In this document: piece by piece, positions 11,401 to 59,035 of the stretch
Layout of the letters: each line of letters begins with the position of its first letter
Position numbering within the stretch: position 1 is the stretch's first letter
DNA from: Chiridota heheva
Taxonomy: Eukaryota; Echinodermata; Holothuroidea; Apodida; Chiridotidae
Direction of reading: 5' to 3'
Length of the DNA: 64,000 nt
NCBI GenBank assembly: GCA_020152595.1
Contig: JAIGNY010000127.1
Location: forward strand, 75,001 to 139,000
The notes under the pieces: generated by a model
What the model saw: the letters and a program-made list of their open reading frames with translations, nothing else
Told to the model about the DNA's origin: nothing
Databases searched by the model: none
Made by a program: the position numbers and the translations under genes

Positions 11401-14400
11401 CAGTATCATTTGATATTAAATTTTGTTCAAGCATCCCCAAGTTGCTTGAGAAGAAAGTACTGCAGCGCCACATTGTCTTAATAATAACGTATCACTACCT
11501 TTTACTTTCCCTCAAAGATTGTGGCAGAGCAACAGAGAAATCAAATAAGTACTATATTCTTAAAGAAAAAATGTGCTCAAATAAGTGCAATACCAGGACT
11601 AGATCCGTATTTACCCATCAGTCATTTAGGTTGTATAGAAGCTACAGCAATACCAACTGATGGAGAATGCTGTGACTGACAGTGATACAGCATCGAATGA
11701 TGTCTCCATCCATCCTGTTTTTTACAGCATACTTCATACATGATAAAATGAAACACGTGTTGCTATATGTGAACTATTGTTTCATGAGATGATTCTTTCA
11801 TATTATATCTTTCTTTGTTTTACCTGCAGTAAGAAATTTGATCAGTACATTTTGATATTGGAGCAGTGTAAGACATGAATATGGGTACCACAATATCTTT
11901 GCATCAACAGAAAAGGTAAACAAGATGCAGATAATTTAATGTCTTATGCAAACTATCATTATCGGTTCTTTAGAAAACTCAACTTTAAAAAAATAAAGTG
12001 CCATGTAACTGTTTAATGGTCAATAATTACCATTTTACCAATACTGTTAATATTATAAAACAATAATTAATATGTATAGTGCAAAATCATGTTAAGCATT
12101 TCTATGTGCAGTACAAAGAGAAAATGATGGGAAGAAGCAGGAAAATAAGTACAAGTTTGTAAGGATTCTTTTAGAATATATTGATAGATTTGTTTTTCCA
12201 TTTTCTGACAGCAGGTTGAGACATTGATAGATTTGTTGATATCAAATAGTTTTTTAATTGGAGCACTTCATAAACACATACTTCGAAAGGCTGTCATAAA
12301 AGACTAGTGACATCTAGAACATTTACCCTATAGTTTGGTACAAGAAAATATTGACAAGGAAGTCCACTTAAAAAGCATATCAAGTTTTAGACAAACAGCT
12401 GTAGCAAATCAAAATTTGAGCTTTATTAGGGTATGTATAATACGTGATGTAATGCAGTATGATATAAAATATTTTTACAGTGTAATATATTGTCTTTTTG
12501 CTCTGTTGATCTAGATAATAAAAAAAATCACTGTGGGATATGGCAAAGAAAAAACAAAGCTAGTTACTCTCTTTGAAACTATTCTAGATTACAATTTCGA
12601 AGAAAAAAAAAACAGGAAATGAAGGGCAGTCTCACTCACAAGACAACCAAAACTTTGTATTTGTGTGAAGAATAATTTGTTGTTTTATTTCACAAAGCTT
12701 TAAAAATACTCAATTTAAAAAGTAAATTTAATTTACATTATTAACTAATGTCTGGTCCTTTAAAGCAAACATATAAAGCTTGCTCAGAAGTAAAGTGAAA
12801 TATATCTGTTGTCCAAATCAAAGTTTAAAAGTCTACGAATGGGTAGGTGTAAAGCTTTATGTAATTCTGTACATTTCCTTCAAAATTTTCAGTTCTTGAA
12901 AATAAGGACAAAGTCTATTCCTGCTAGATTACGGTTAAGGCTATAGTCAACATTAAAAAACGTTTGGTTAAATTTCCTTTCCATCTTTCAAAAAAATGTG
13001 TGACAATGAATTAAAAAACAAAACAAAGGGGTTACATAAGGAAATAGGAACTTCCACCCACTCATACATCTGAAGAGGAACATAAAGAGGAACAATAATT
13101 TTTATATTGTGGCCTGAAAATTCAAAATGCTCTAAAATGGTCAATTGTTAACCGATTTGGATGATTTTGTTGTTGCTCTTTTTCATGGATTTTAAAGTAA
13201 TTTAGCATAAGTTGCTGCTTCTTTAAAAAAAACACTTATACATATGAAGGGTTTAATGCATTGCTTATGTTGTGAAATTGAAATTTGTTATCATTGTATA
13301 TTTATTCATGCAATTGTGCTGGAGCGCCACCCTTTGCTTTAAGTTTTCTGCTTAGTGACATTGACCTTTTTGAAATGCAGTGTGTAAACAAACAGTGCCA
13401 TGTAGACAAAAGACCTACTGTACTTGTCAACAGGATGTTCATATTCAGGCAGCGTCCTATTCAGTTTGCTGGCTGGAGTCATTGCATGAGGACCTATATC
13501 GGTTGCCAGCAGCTTTTTGTGAGCTATATTTCAACTAAATTTGTCAATTCCCATAATCAAATGTATCCCCAGTAATTCTTCTTTGTGTTTAACCGCATTG
13601 ATTACACTTGCGATGTTTGTAGAGTGACTTTTAAAAAGTGTTCGTAAGTTTGCAGGTTGCAACTTTAATCAAGATGGCGTCACCATTTGCTGAAATCAAT
13701 ATTACGTTACGTTAACAACAGTGTAGTTCACTGTGGAAGTAAACTGGTTTGTCAGCATTGCAGATTAAATATAAGCTCTGTGGCGGTGGTGGATGTGGAG
13801 TGTAAATGAAATTGCGGTTGTATAGTATCGGCATTGCAGATGGGAGTATTCGGGCCCTCTGACATTGATGTTTATGCTGCCAGGAAAATCGTAATATCTA
13901 TTGCAGTAATAAGTGTAGCAAGTGAAGGAATATTTCAAGCATACAAAAAAATTATTCCAGTTCTATTTAAGAGCATAACGATGTCCCAAGCATAGCGATC
14001 TTAAGTGAATGTCAAAGGATTGTGGATTGGAAGAGAATCTTGTTGTGTACCATGTGATTTTAAGGCCCTGTATTGTGAATTTAGGTATTTATTAGGAAAT
14101 GAGAAACGAAGTCTCATTCAGAAAGATGATGTGCTGGATAACCTCTCTCTCTTTCGCTAGGCCTGTGATTATCATATTGTTGATGATATTGAAAAAGTAT
14201 TGATAAAATTATTATTTTCATTTGTATTTTGTTACTATGCTAATACAGTATATTATGAAAGCGGTTCAGGTTGTTTAATAGAATATAGTCCGTCTGTACT
14301 GTGAAAGTTGAGGAGATAATATTGAGTACAGCGATATTTTTAAGTGTTTGTAAGAATATAGGTTCTGTATACTAGTAAAGAGTCAGGAGACGTTGATTTA

Positions 14401-15600
14401 CTTAATTAGGGACCTGTCTGTTCCAGTGTTATTCTTTGTATTTGTATTGATTGTTATTGTTGTTTTTCATGGTTTCATATATAATGAAATTTTTCAAGGT
14501 TATTGTGGGTTATCTTAGATCAGCTGATCCCAGTTAGGGTGGAATAGGAATCTAGAGTGAAGACAGAGTTCTTGCTGTCTTGGGATTATTTTTTGTCAAC
14601 AAAATAATGAGTTGGTTTTGGATGTTTCCTGTGTACAGCTGTGTTGAACTGCAGGTCTTTGGTCTATGTTTTTTTTTTTTTATTAGGAAAGGCTGTGTGT
14701 TTCCGGTGTTGAGTTAGTAGCCGAGGATTGTGTAACATGTAACTAACCAAGTTCTCAAAAAGTGTTTTGGTATCATGCATAGAGTATTTTGTTAAGATGT
14801 AATTACATACTGTGTATGTGGGATATTGGAAGTTGGTTTCATTAAACGTCATGTACTTGTGTGAGTCAAGTTTGTGTGTGTTCAGCCGTCATTGTTGTAC
14901 CGTAGATCCCAACCGGCGATACTCCTCATCACCCCGAGGGATACTCCCCACCCCCTACAGTTTATTTCACTTATTTGTGATGAAGTTGAAACAAGACTTA
15001 CATTTAAACCAAAAAAGACAAATGAATTGTACTATCAAAAAAAGTATTTTCTTTGACTTTTCTTAAGTGTTATATGAATGTTTGTATTTGTGTACTATTT
15101 ATCCCCTAATTATTCATCTATAAATTCGTATTCCCCAAACAAGGATAGACATACAGGTTTTGTATGCATTTTGTGTTGTAGGTTACTGTAGATCAGATGG
15201 AGCCACTTTTTTGTTATTAAAATAGCAGACAGGCTTATTGTAACAGAACTGCAAGGTACACATGAATGTCCTGTATTCGCAAAGTAATGTGTCCTGTAAC
15301 ACTAAACCAATCCAATAATTTGAGGGTTGGGGACTTTCTAGTACTGTGGTGGTGCCACATTTGGTTATTTATTGGGTTATACCACCCATGTGAAGCCTTA
15401 TATAAGACCCTGTATCAAACATTCAGCCTTTCCTAAAAACAGTTTATTTACACAGAAGAGGGGATAGAATTAGTGAATGGAAAATTTGCAGTGAATTAAA
15501 ATAGATTGATTTCTGTTTGGAACTTGAAAGCACCTTGGATCATTCAGATTATCTTCAAGCACATCCAGATGAAAACAGTATCACAACATTGACAGACTGA
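8420..15600. other. About 7 kb without a supported gene
   Basis: Mostly unique-looking AT-rich DNA with no recognised domain, LINE block or tandem array. The longest frames are under 100 codons and lack family signatures or paired splice sites. It could be intron or 3' untranslated sequence of a gene outside the window, or true intergenic DNA. Two AGGCCT motifs lie near 9486-9520. Confidence 0.4.
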
Positions 15601-16585
15601 CAGTTAGTGACAAGGAGACGCGGCACAGCCCTCTGACTACATCACTTGTTTGCCTTTATAGTCATTGATTTCCCTATCATTTTACTCCGCTCAGGCCTTT
15701 CCCATGATTGTTTGCGATAGGTTGCCCCGGCCCTCATAATAGTGCTTTAATATTATAGGTCATCTGAGCTCCCGTGGTGGGAGCTGTTCCTAAGCGGTGT
15801 TATGTATACCCCTTACGTGCGACTATTCATGGTCTTCTATTGGTCAAGAGTGTTATTCTCCAATGGATTGCTTAGTGGCCGTGCCCTTCATGTCCCACCC
15901 TATTCACTCCCAACTGACAATTTGCCCCACACTGCACAGAAGAACCTTTTGATTTAATGACAGACGGACAGACTTATTTCAAGCTGGATTATTAATTCAA
16001 CCAAGTTTAGAGTTCCATGTTACACGTGTGAGTTATAAATGTTTCAGAGGTAAACATTCCTACCAGGTGTGGAAGAACATGGTTGGTAAGGAGCAGAGAC
16101 GTCACTATAAGGGGTTGGTGCGGGGTTGGGGTGCCTCCCAATATGGGACGCCAGTTGGAAAATTAAAATGGCAGTTGGAAATCCAACCCTTTCTCTTCGG
16201 GGAACCCTCATAAATCCACCCAGTTGGGAAATTGATGCCTCAACCCCCCCCCCCTCTCTTCCCCTCCCCCTTCCTCCATCACCACCATCACCATTTAGGA
16301 GACCCCAAGCCCAATCAGAATACCCAGCGACGTTTTTGGTAAGAAGACACAAGTGGCTTGGAGTTAAAAGTGCCACCATATCAGGTTTGTGCTTCTATTC
16401 CCAGGGTCTCTAACCAATAAAGTACCACTTTTAATGCGTAAACCTCCATATTATGTCAGTGTGATTAAAGTATTTGTGTACATCTCAAGGTAAATGTAAG
16501 CGGCTCAAGCAATGTCATATTTCAAATATTTGGACAAGGGTTCCGAACATTATTTCTCCCATGGACGATAGCTGCACCACTGATT
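15600..16585. other. No supported gene; pyrimidine-rich tract
   Basis: Contains isolated CCAAT/ATTGG motifs (15838-15875) and a C/T-rich tract with CACCATCACC repeats (16240-16290). Open frames here reflect the low-complexity tract. Confidence 0.3.
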
Positions 16586-16769
16586 GTGGTGTAGCCAGCA
16601 TTCAAAACGTGAGGGGTTCGAACCCCCTCCAAAGACACAGTGTTCAAATTTAGCCCAATTCTGATGAAAGTAATTTTGAAAAGCGAAATATATGTAAACA
16701 ATTATCGCGATTTTTGAAAATTTCCTGTGAAAAGGGGTCCCCCCCCCATTTACCCCGTGGCTACACCAC
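16586..16769. mobile_element. MITE-like element with GTGGTGTAGCC inverted termini
   Basis: The left end GTGGTGTAGCCAGC (16586-16599) and the right end CCGTGGCTACACCAC (16755-16769) are inverted copies bounding about 184 bp with internal runs of C (16736-16747) and no coding capacity. Similar left-end motifs (GTGGCGTAGCCAGC near 2134, GTGGTGTAG near 7307 and 22029) suggest more truncated copies. No target-site duplication is evident. Confidence 0.55.
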
Positions 16770-17389
16770 TAACTACAGGGCATGTTGAAGTCCCATGCTA
16801 TATGTATATGGGAATAGCTACAAATTAAAAAACAATTTCAACTTATTTTGGGAGCCTGCCCCTTCAAAGTGATGTGTTCTAAATAATTTAACAAGGTGGT
16901 TCCCAATAAACAGTGCTGGAACTAAAAGGGGGTAGGAGAGAGAGAGAAGGGGGTTGGGGTAGGAAGGGTCGTGGTAAAAAATGACCAACTTTTGCCACAA
17001 AATACCAACTCATGTTTTAGGCGAAATATGAAAGCTGTCATGGTTTTTTGGGCCCTGAGCCCCTCTCACTAAATTTCAAAAAATTGTGTTCGATTGTTGG
17101 CTGATAGGAATAAAAAACAAAATGACCAAATTTGTAATAAATGCTACCTCTTATTATTAGATTAGGTAAATTGGGTCCATAAAATACTTATGGGGCCTAC
17201 TTATCTATCTAAACTTGACAGTTATACAAATTTGGAGGTATTTAGCTTTCAAACTCTAAAGCTGATATAACGGGTACACATCTCGAAATTAGGTATGAAA
17301 TTACTCTTTTAAATCACAAAATAAACTCTTTTCTCTTGATATACAATCAAATCTAAGAGTATTTTGTAAACCTCGAGCGTTTATTTCCC

Positions 17390-17640
17390 CTCCAATAGCA
17401 TCAGCTGTTGTTGAGAGGTAGGAGCGCTGTAGATCGTCTATTGGTGTAGTACATCCGTATCACGAGCATACACTCAAAGCGCATGCGTAATAATCATGGC
17501 GTCCAATTCAAACCGACAGCAGGTCTAATCGAATTGTGATAGAACTTTTCTTAGGCTCTTGGTTTGTGATTTGTCCTGAGATGAATTTGATTTGATTTTG
17601 TTCATAGTTTAAACAGCATTTAGTTTTACTTCACGAATTG
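17390..17640 (+). promoter_or_regulatory. TATA-less promoter-like segment with first exon
   Basis: Seen in order: a CCAAT motif at 17392-17396, an inverted one (ATTGG) at 17440-17444, an NRF1-like palindrome GCGCATGCGT at 17479-17488, and ATGGCG (YY1-like) at 17496. There is no TATA box. A strong donor, GAATTG/GTAAGTGTGT, ends a likely noncoding first exon at 17640. A short frame of 10 codons (17496-17528) could act as an upstream ORF. These motifs are typical of housekeeping-type promoters in animals. The transcription start itself is not determined. Confidence 0.4.
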
Positions 17641-17925
17641 GTAAGTGTGTTTGTTTTTTTCTCTCGTGATTTCCATCTTTTTTTGTATTGGTCGGTTGTC
17701 AATTTTATCACGGTTTCGAATCTTTCATAGGCTGTTGTGCGAAAAGTAGTACTCACATTGTGACATAAAACGATGTCGTTAATTTTTAAAAAGTATCTTT
17801 TATCGTGCATACATACGATAAGTATGTGTTCTTCGGTTTTAGAGCAAAATGTTTTGATCTACAAGAGAGTAAATGGAAATTTATCACTCGCATTCAAATT
17901 GATTGTCACGTGATTTTGATTACAG

Positions 17926-18026
17926 TTTCGGGTCAATCGAGGTCATGTTTCCGACTGATTACACCGATGACCGGTCCTACTATTTTGCAGACTGCAGACC
18001 GGACCTACCAACGACAGAAGAACTGG
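17926..18026 (+). CDS. Candidate first coding exon, unknown protein (partial)
   Basis: It is preceded by an acceptor (TTTTGATTACAG) and followed by a donor (CTGG/GTATGT). An ATG at 17945 opens 27 codons beginning MFPTDYTDDRSYYF, ending in phase 1. It pairs naturally with the donor at 17641, giving a 285-bp intron. The Asp/Tyr-rich start is not one I recognise. The next exon was not found: the pyrimidine-rich acceptor near 18122 leads to an early stop and then LINE sequence. Any continuation to the right would run antisense to the gene that ends at 18.6 kb. Confidence 0.35.
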
Positions 18027-18149
18027 GTATGTCACACAAATTTTCACCCCCCCAAAGTGACAGGTGCTGCAGATTACAAATTGAAGAAAAGTCATCAATT
18101 ATTTTTTTTATTTTTTTTTAAGAGCCAAGTTTATGGCATTCTTGGTTGG

Positions 18150-18420
18150 TCACGCCTTGAATTGAAGAAAGCAGATAATTTCAAATAGGGATCACTATCC
18201 ACCAAAATTGTACCTGGAGCGACCTTAAGACGGATATTTCTCCAGAAAAATCAGCTGTCCAACATCGCAAAGAAACCAAGGTTCTGTACATGCCATACAA
18301 CCCTGCTAAGACAAACCATGGAATACGCCAGCATCGTTTGGGACCCTCAGAATCAAATAATACCAATACAACTCGCAATGGTTCATCGTAGATACTCCCA
18401 TGATTCCCATGGTTGCAGAA
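18150..18420 (+). pseudogene. Non-LTR retrotransposon RT C-terminal fragment
   Basis: A plus-strand frame encodes N-I-A-K-K...T-L-L-R-Q-T-M-E-Y-A-S-I-V-W-D-P and a following M-V-H-R-R block, the conserved LVRP-x-x-EYAS-x-VWDP segment found after the catalytic core of jockey/CR1-group reverse transcriptases. Stops and frameshifts flank it. Confidence 0.65.
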
Positions 18421-18605
18421 AAACTATTCCTGTTACTTCCCCCCCTCCCCCTTCCACCCCTAAACAAAACGGAAAATAGCGGCAGTGATCTCCTCGTCAT
18501 GAATCCGGATCAAGCAAAGGTCTGGACGATGTAACGCATAATGAATGGACTTGGTGACCATGGTGACATACCTAATTCATACCTACAGACCTAGCATTAG
18601 TGATG

Positions 18606-18611
18606 TTTATT
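18606..18611 (-). terminator. Polyadenylation signal AATAAA
   Basis: AATAAA on the minus strand, about 105 bases past the TAA of the 13-exon gene, at the spacing expected for its 3' end. Confidence 0.5.
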
Positions 18612-18715
18612 CGACTGTTCCTCATAGGATGAATTAATTCATAACTAAACACTCTCACCATCCTTTACACTGAAAACTTTGCATAGAAAAGCCGTTACGG
18701 CTCGTAATTCTGTGA

Positions 18716-55288
<36,573 letters not shown>

Positions 55289-55319
55289 TACGTAACGTTA
55301 TACTGATATTCCACTGCAG

Positions 55320-56640
55320 GTATTACAAGTCATTGCCAACACTCACGATGTAAACAGGTAATCTAAACGCTATGCTGATAATCCGTTGTAGGCGTCGTTA
55401 AAAGTTAAGTTTTTACACTTCAAAATGTAAAAAAGGCTCAAAGTACATTTTCCGTGCATCAACACTTGAAAGATTAAGCTGGCTCGCTCTGTTGCACATT
55501 GCACTGATCCACTGCTACGAAACACTGTGTGTATTGAAATATATAGGTAATGCAGTGAATAACAGTCATGTAATCTAAAATAAAATGACTCAACAAATTA
55601 AAGCTTTGTTGATCGATTGAAATGGTTTAATTTTCTACAGTATCTCCCAGACAAATTTGTACAAAAGTCTTCGAGACATCTCCCTTTTAGTATCGTTGAA
55701 AACAATACAGCCAGGTTTAAACTGCCCATAGATATTATCCTATCTTCTCGTCTGAAAGCGTTCTCACTTGGGTAAAACATTATTCAGGGACTGAATAGAC
55801 TGAAGTTAGTAACAATAAGATCAAGAAATTGCCTGAACAATTTTCTCTAAGATCATAGATCACAAGTAGATATTTCAAAAATCTTTCTGTGATTTGTGAA
55901 ACAAATACCATGTTGATATATTATTCGGTTTAGGAGTTATTGCATTTGAATGATTCCAACAGTATGTAGAAACGTGACTGTGGCATTAAGTTAAATTCAA
56001 CAGTGTGATGACATAACTGCACTTCCAATCCAATCAATTATGTATTTATGCGAAACGTATTGACCGCTTTTTTTTTTACATTAGAACATGTTTTTCCCAA
56101 TTTATCATGTACCGTGTATTCCTAAAAAAAGAATGAAAGTAATTTTCAAAGAAAATGTGCAGCTATTACATCTCATTGTGTACTGTATCATTAATTTTTT
56201 GACAAATTGGTGGAATTATTGATATACGATAACTCTAAAACAGAATAAGATGTTGACATGGTATAGTTCATCAACTTGTTTCTTTAATAGTCCGCTCTAA
56301 TATATAAAAAAAATACAAATTCGAGAATATTGTTCAATTCTAATTATAATCAAGAAATTATCAAATCAATACTTCAGATCAATACGAAACAACATATCTT
56401 TTTTTGAAATAGTCGTTTGCAACCAAGGACGCATATATGTCATGGGGCAACCGTGCGATCACCCCACCCGTCAACCCATTAAGGGCAAGAATTGCCATCT
56501 TTTTCATATGAGCATAGGCAAAAAGTGCCCGTGGATTTCTTTTTCTTTTTTCAAAGCGCTATTTATGCCCCTGGTTTTAGACATAATGATTTTGTTACGC
56601 CAATCCCGCATAAATAATGCTATAAAATGAAAACGTTCGT
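55320..56640. other. Upstream region of the C2-domain gene
   Basis: AT-rich DNA between the C2-domain gene start and the LINE at 56.65 kb. No TATA box or clear promoter motif is placed at a convincing distance. Nothing else recognised. Confidence 0.35.
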
Positions 56641-56649
56641 CATGATTGT

Positions 56650-57215
56650 CGATGGAGAATTATGTGATACAACATAGTAAAATCATCAACATCAACTTCC
56701 ATGGCAAGATTTGCCCTTACATCGACGACGACACCTCTTACTCGGTTGTACGATCTTTAATTCTATCACGACTTGACTATTGTAATTCTCTATCAAAATG
56801 TATTACAAAGAAGAATTATAATCGCCCCCAGAAACTGCAAAATAAAGCAGCCAAGCTTATCCCTAAAAAATATCGCAGTGATCATGCCTCACCTCTGCTT
56901 AACAAATGACATTGGCTTCCTGTATCTCAACGAGTTCATTTCAAAATTTGTCTTCATATCTACAAATCACTCATTCATCAGTTGCATTCATATATTTCTA
57001 ACAGTTTGCAACTTTATGTTCCATCGCCTGCCCTTCGCTTCTCTCCAGAGAACTTCCTGGCTGAGCATCGCATCAACACAAAACCTGAGTTCACGTGCAT
57101 TTTCTGCTGCCGCTTCCCATGAATGGAACTCAATGCCCTTAAATATTCGCCATGCAAGCTCACTTAAACAACCTAAAGAAACTGCTCAAAAACATTTGTA
57201 TGATAAAGTGTAAGT
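56650..57215 (+). pseudogene. CR1/L2-group LINE 3' fragment
   Basis: Plus-strand frames encode a Y-I-D-D-D-T...S-R-L-D-Y-C-N-S-L block, N-K-A-A-K-L-I, an HWLPVSQRVHFKICL block, Y-V-P-S-P-A-L-R-F, A-F-S-A-A-A-S-H-E-W-N-S and L-L-K-N-I-like terminus. This is the region after the RT core, broken by two frameshifts. Confidence 0.8.
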
Positions 57216-57309
57216 TTTGTTCTCTTCTTTTGTTTATTATGATGTTGATCTGGACTGTGTTGCAGCATTCTGGACACTTTGTATCTCCTGGAAAAGGCGC
57301 CTCATATAA

Positions 57310-57850
57310 ATGTCACCATGTATGTATGTCACCATGTATGTATGTCATCATGTATGTATGTCATCATGTGTGTAAGTCACCACGTATGTATGTCATCATG
57401 TATGTATGTCATCATGTGTGTAAGTCACCACGTATGTATGTCATCATGTATCTATGTCATCATGTGTGTATGTCATCATGTATGTATGTCATCATGTATG
57501 TATGTTATCATGTATGTATGTTATCATGTATGTTATCATGTATCTTGTCATCATGTATGTATGTCATCATGTATGTATGTTATCATGTATGTATGTTATC
57601 ATGTATGTTATCATGTATCTTGTCATCATGTATGTATGTCATCATGTATGTATGTCATCATGTATGTATGTTATCATGTATGTTATCATGTATCTTGTCA
57701 TCATGTATGTATGTCATCATGTATGTATGTCATCATGTATGTATGTTATCATGTATGTTATCATGTATCTTGTCATCATGTATGTATGTCATCATGTATG
57801 TATGTCATCATGTATGTATGTCATCATGTATGTATGTCATCATGTATGTA
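57310..57850. repeat. CATCATGTATGTATGT array with 48- and 75-bp higher-order units
   Basis: The basic unit is about 16 bp. Between 57367 and 57430 a 48-bp unit (marked by TGTAAGTCACCACG) repeats, and between 57541 and 57780 a 75-bp unit (marked by TATCTTGTCATC at 57541, 57616, 57691 and 57766) repeats. Both are multiples of 3. Long frames in all three plus-strand phases (up to 335 codons) are by-products. Confidence 0.95.
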
Positions 57851-57905
57851 TTGCCTGCCTGCCTGCCTACCAGCCTGCCTGCCTACCAGCCTGCCTGCCT
57901 GCTTG

Positions 57906-57937
<32 letters not shown>

Positions 57938-58055
57938 CCCGCCCGCCCGCCTGCCCGCCCGCCCGCCTGCCCGCCCGCCCGCCCGCCCGCCCAGCTGCTC
58001 ACCCGCCCGCCCGCCCGCCCGCTCGCCCGCTCGCCCGCCTGCCTGCCTGCCTGTT
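57851..58055. repeat. (CCTG)n to (CCCG)n tetranucleotide tract
   Basis: GCCTGCCT repeats grade into GCCCGCCC repeats and back. It directly abuts the GTAT array. The C/G strand asymmetry is extreme for this AT-rich window. Confidence 0.95.
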
Positions 58056-58650
58056 TGTCTTACAATACAAAAATCAAAAGGGACAGCCAGAATGGACGTC
58101 ATCGTATTTCAAACAGACAGTTGAAACAATTGCCGACTATACTACTATGCTGCATATAATTTAGTTTTATGTTTTCATCAATTGATCATGGCAGCCAGGC
58201 CAAGTTTACTACCGTAATTTGACAACCATTTTATTGTTCTTTTAACGTTTTAGAATATTATACTACTTCTGTTTTTTTGCGTATTTTCTATAACAGTTTC
58301 CAGTGGCAGTTCCAATGCGTTACTTTATCATCAAAATAAATTTAAAGCGTAGGAGTTTCTCATTGAAACCATTTATATATGAACCAAAGTTGTAAAATGT
58401 TATAAGAAAATCCTGTTGGTCAATATACGTCTATACTGAAATTACTTTTCTTTGGGTATTGCCATCCTGTGTATTTTGTGTATTTAGAGATATTACTTTT
58501 TAAAACACAGGACATATGAGTGGGAAAGCAAGACTTGGCAAAACGTTAATGACTTTTCCTAGGTCAACTTATTTGAACTCCTGCAGAAAAATAATTATAT
58601 CACACACTAAATAAAACCAAACCGTTTCCAGACCAAGCTTTTAAATCATT

Positions 58651-58890
58651 GTGCCCCGACATCTGCGACATTGCTACTCGCAGCGCCATCAATCGATCTT
58701 TCTTAAATAATGTACATGCTGTATCCGCTTAAATCACTCCCGAGTAAACTCCGTACGTAGTGTATGTATAATTGTACACCGTATGTATGGAGTGTGAGGG
58801 TAGTGATGCGTAACATTTTTGGTGGCCTTGAGATGTTCGATTTTCTAACATGTGGAAAAACCAAGCATCGCTGATGTAAGGGCATCAGCG
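58651..58890 (+). repeat. Dispersed repeat family, copy 3
   Basis: Same strand and order as 2162-2420. Its 3' end carries GATGTAAGGGCATCAGCGATG, a small inverted repeat that may mark the element terminus. Lies just upstream of the AIG1 gene start candidate. Confidence 0.75.
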
Positions 58891-59005
58891 ATGTTCTTAC
58901 ATGTAATAAGAGATGTCAGATCTTAAATTAATTATTTAAAGGTCTATGGACTATATCAAAATCTGGGCAGAGCAGATTTGTTCGTTTTTAAAAAATATCT
59001 TTTTC

Positions 59006-59035
59006 ATGGCTGGGCAGACAGCTTCAATAATACTC
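59006..59035 (+). CDS. AIG1 gene, candidate first coding exon
   Basis: ATG GCT ... CTC, ten codons (MAGQTASIIL), then donor GTAAGATT. Chosen because it ends in phase 0, as the next exon needs, and lies at a suitable distance. The ATG context is weak at -3. Confidence 0.3.

Noticed and set aside
57152..58164. Open frames of 335, 281 and 236 codons in three plus-strand phases
   Set aside because: All three phases are open only because the GTAT and CCTG/CCCG arrays contain no stops. The first frame also starts inside a LINE fragment.
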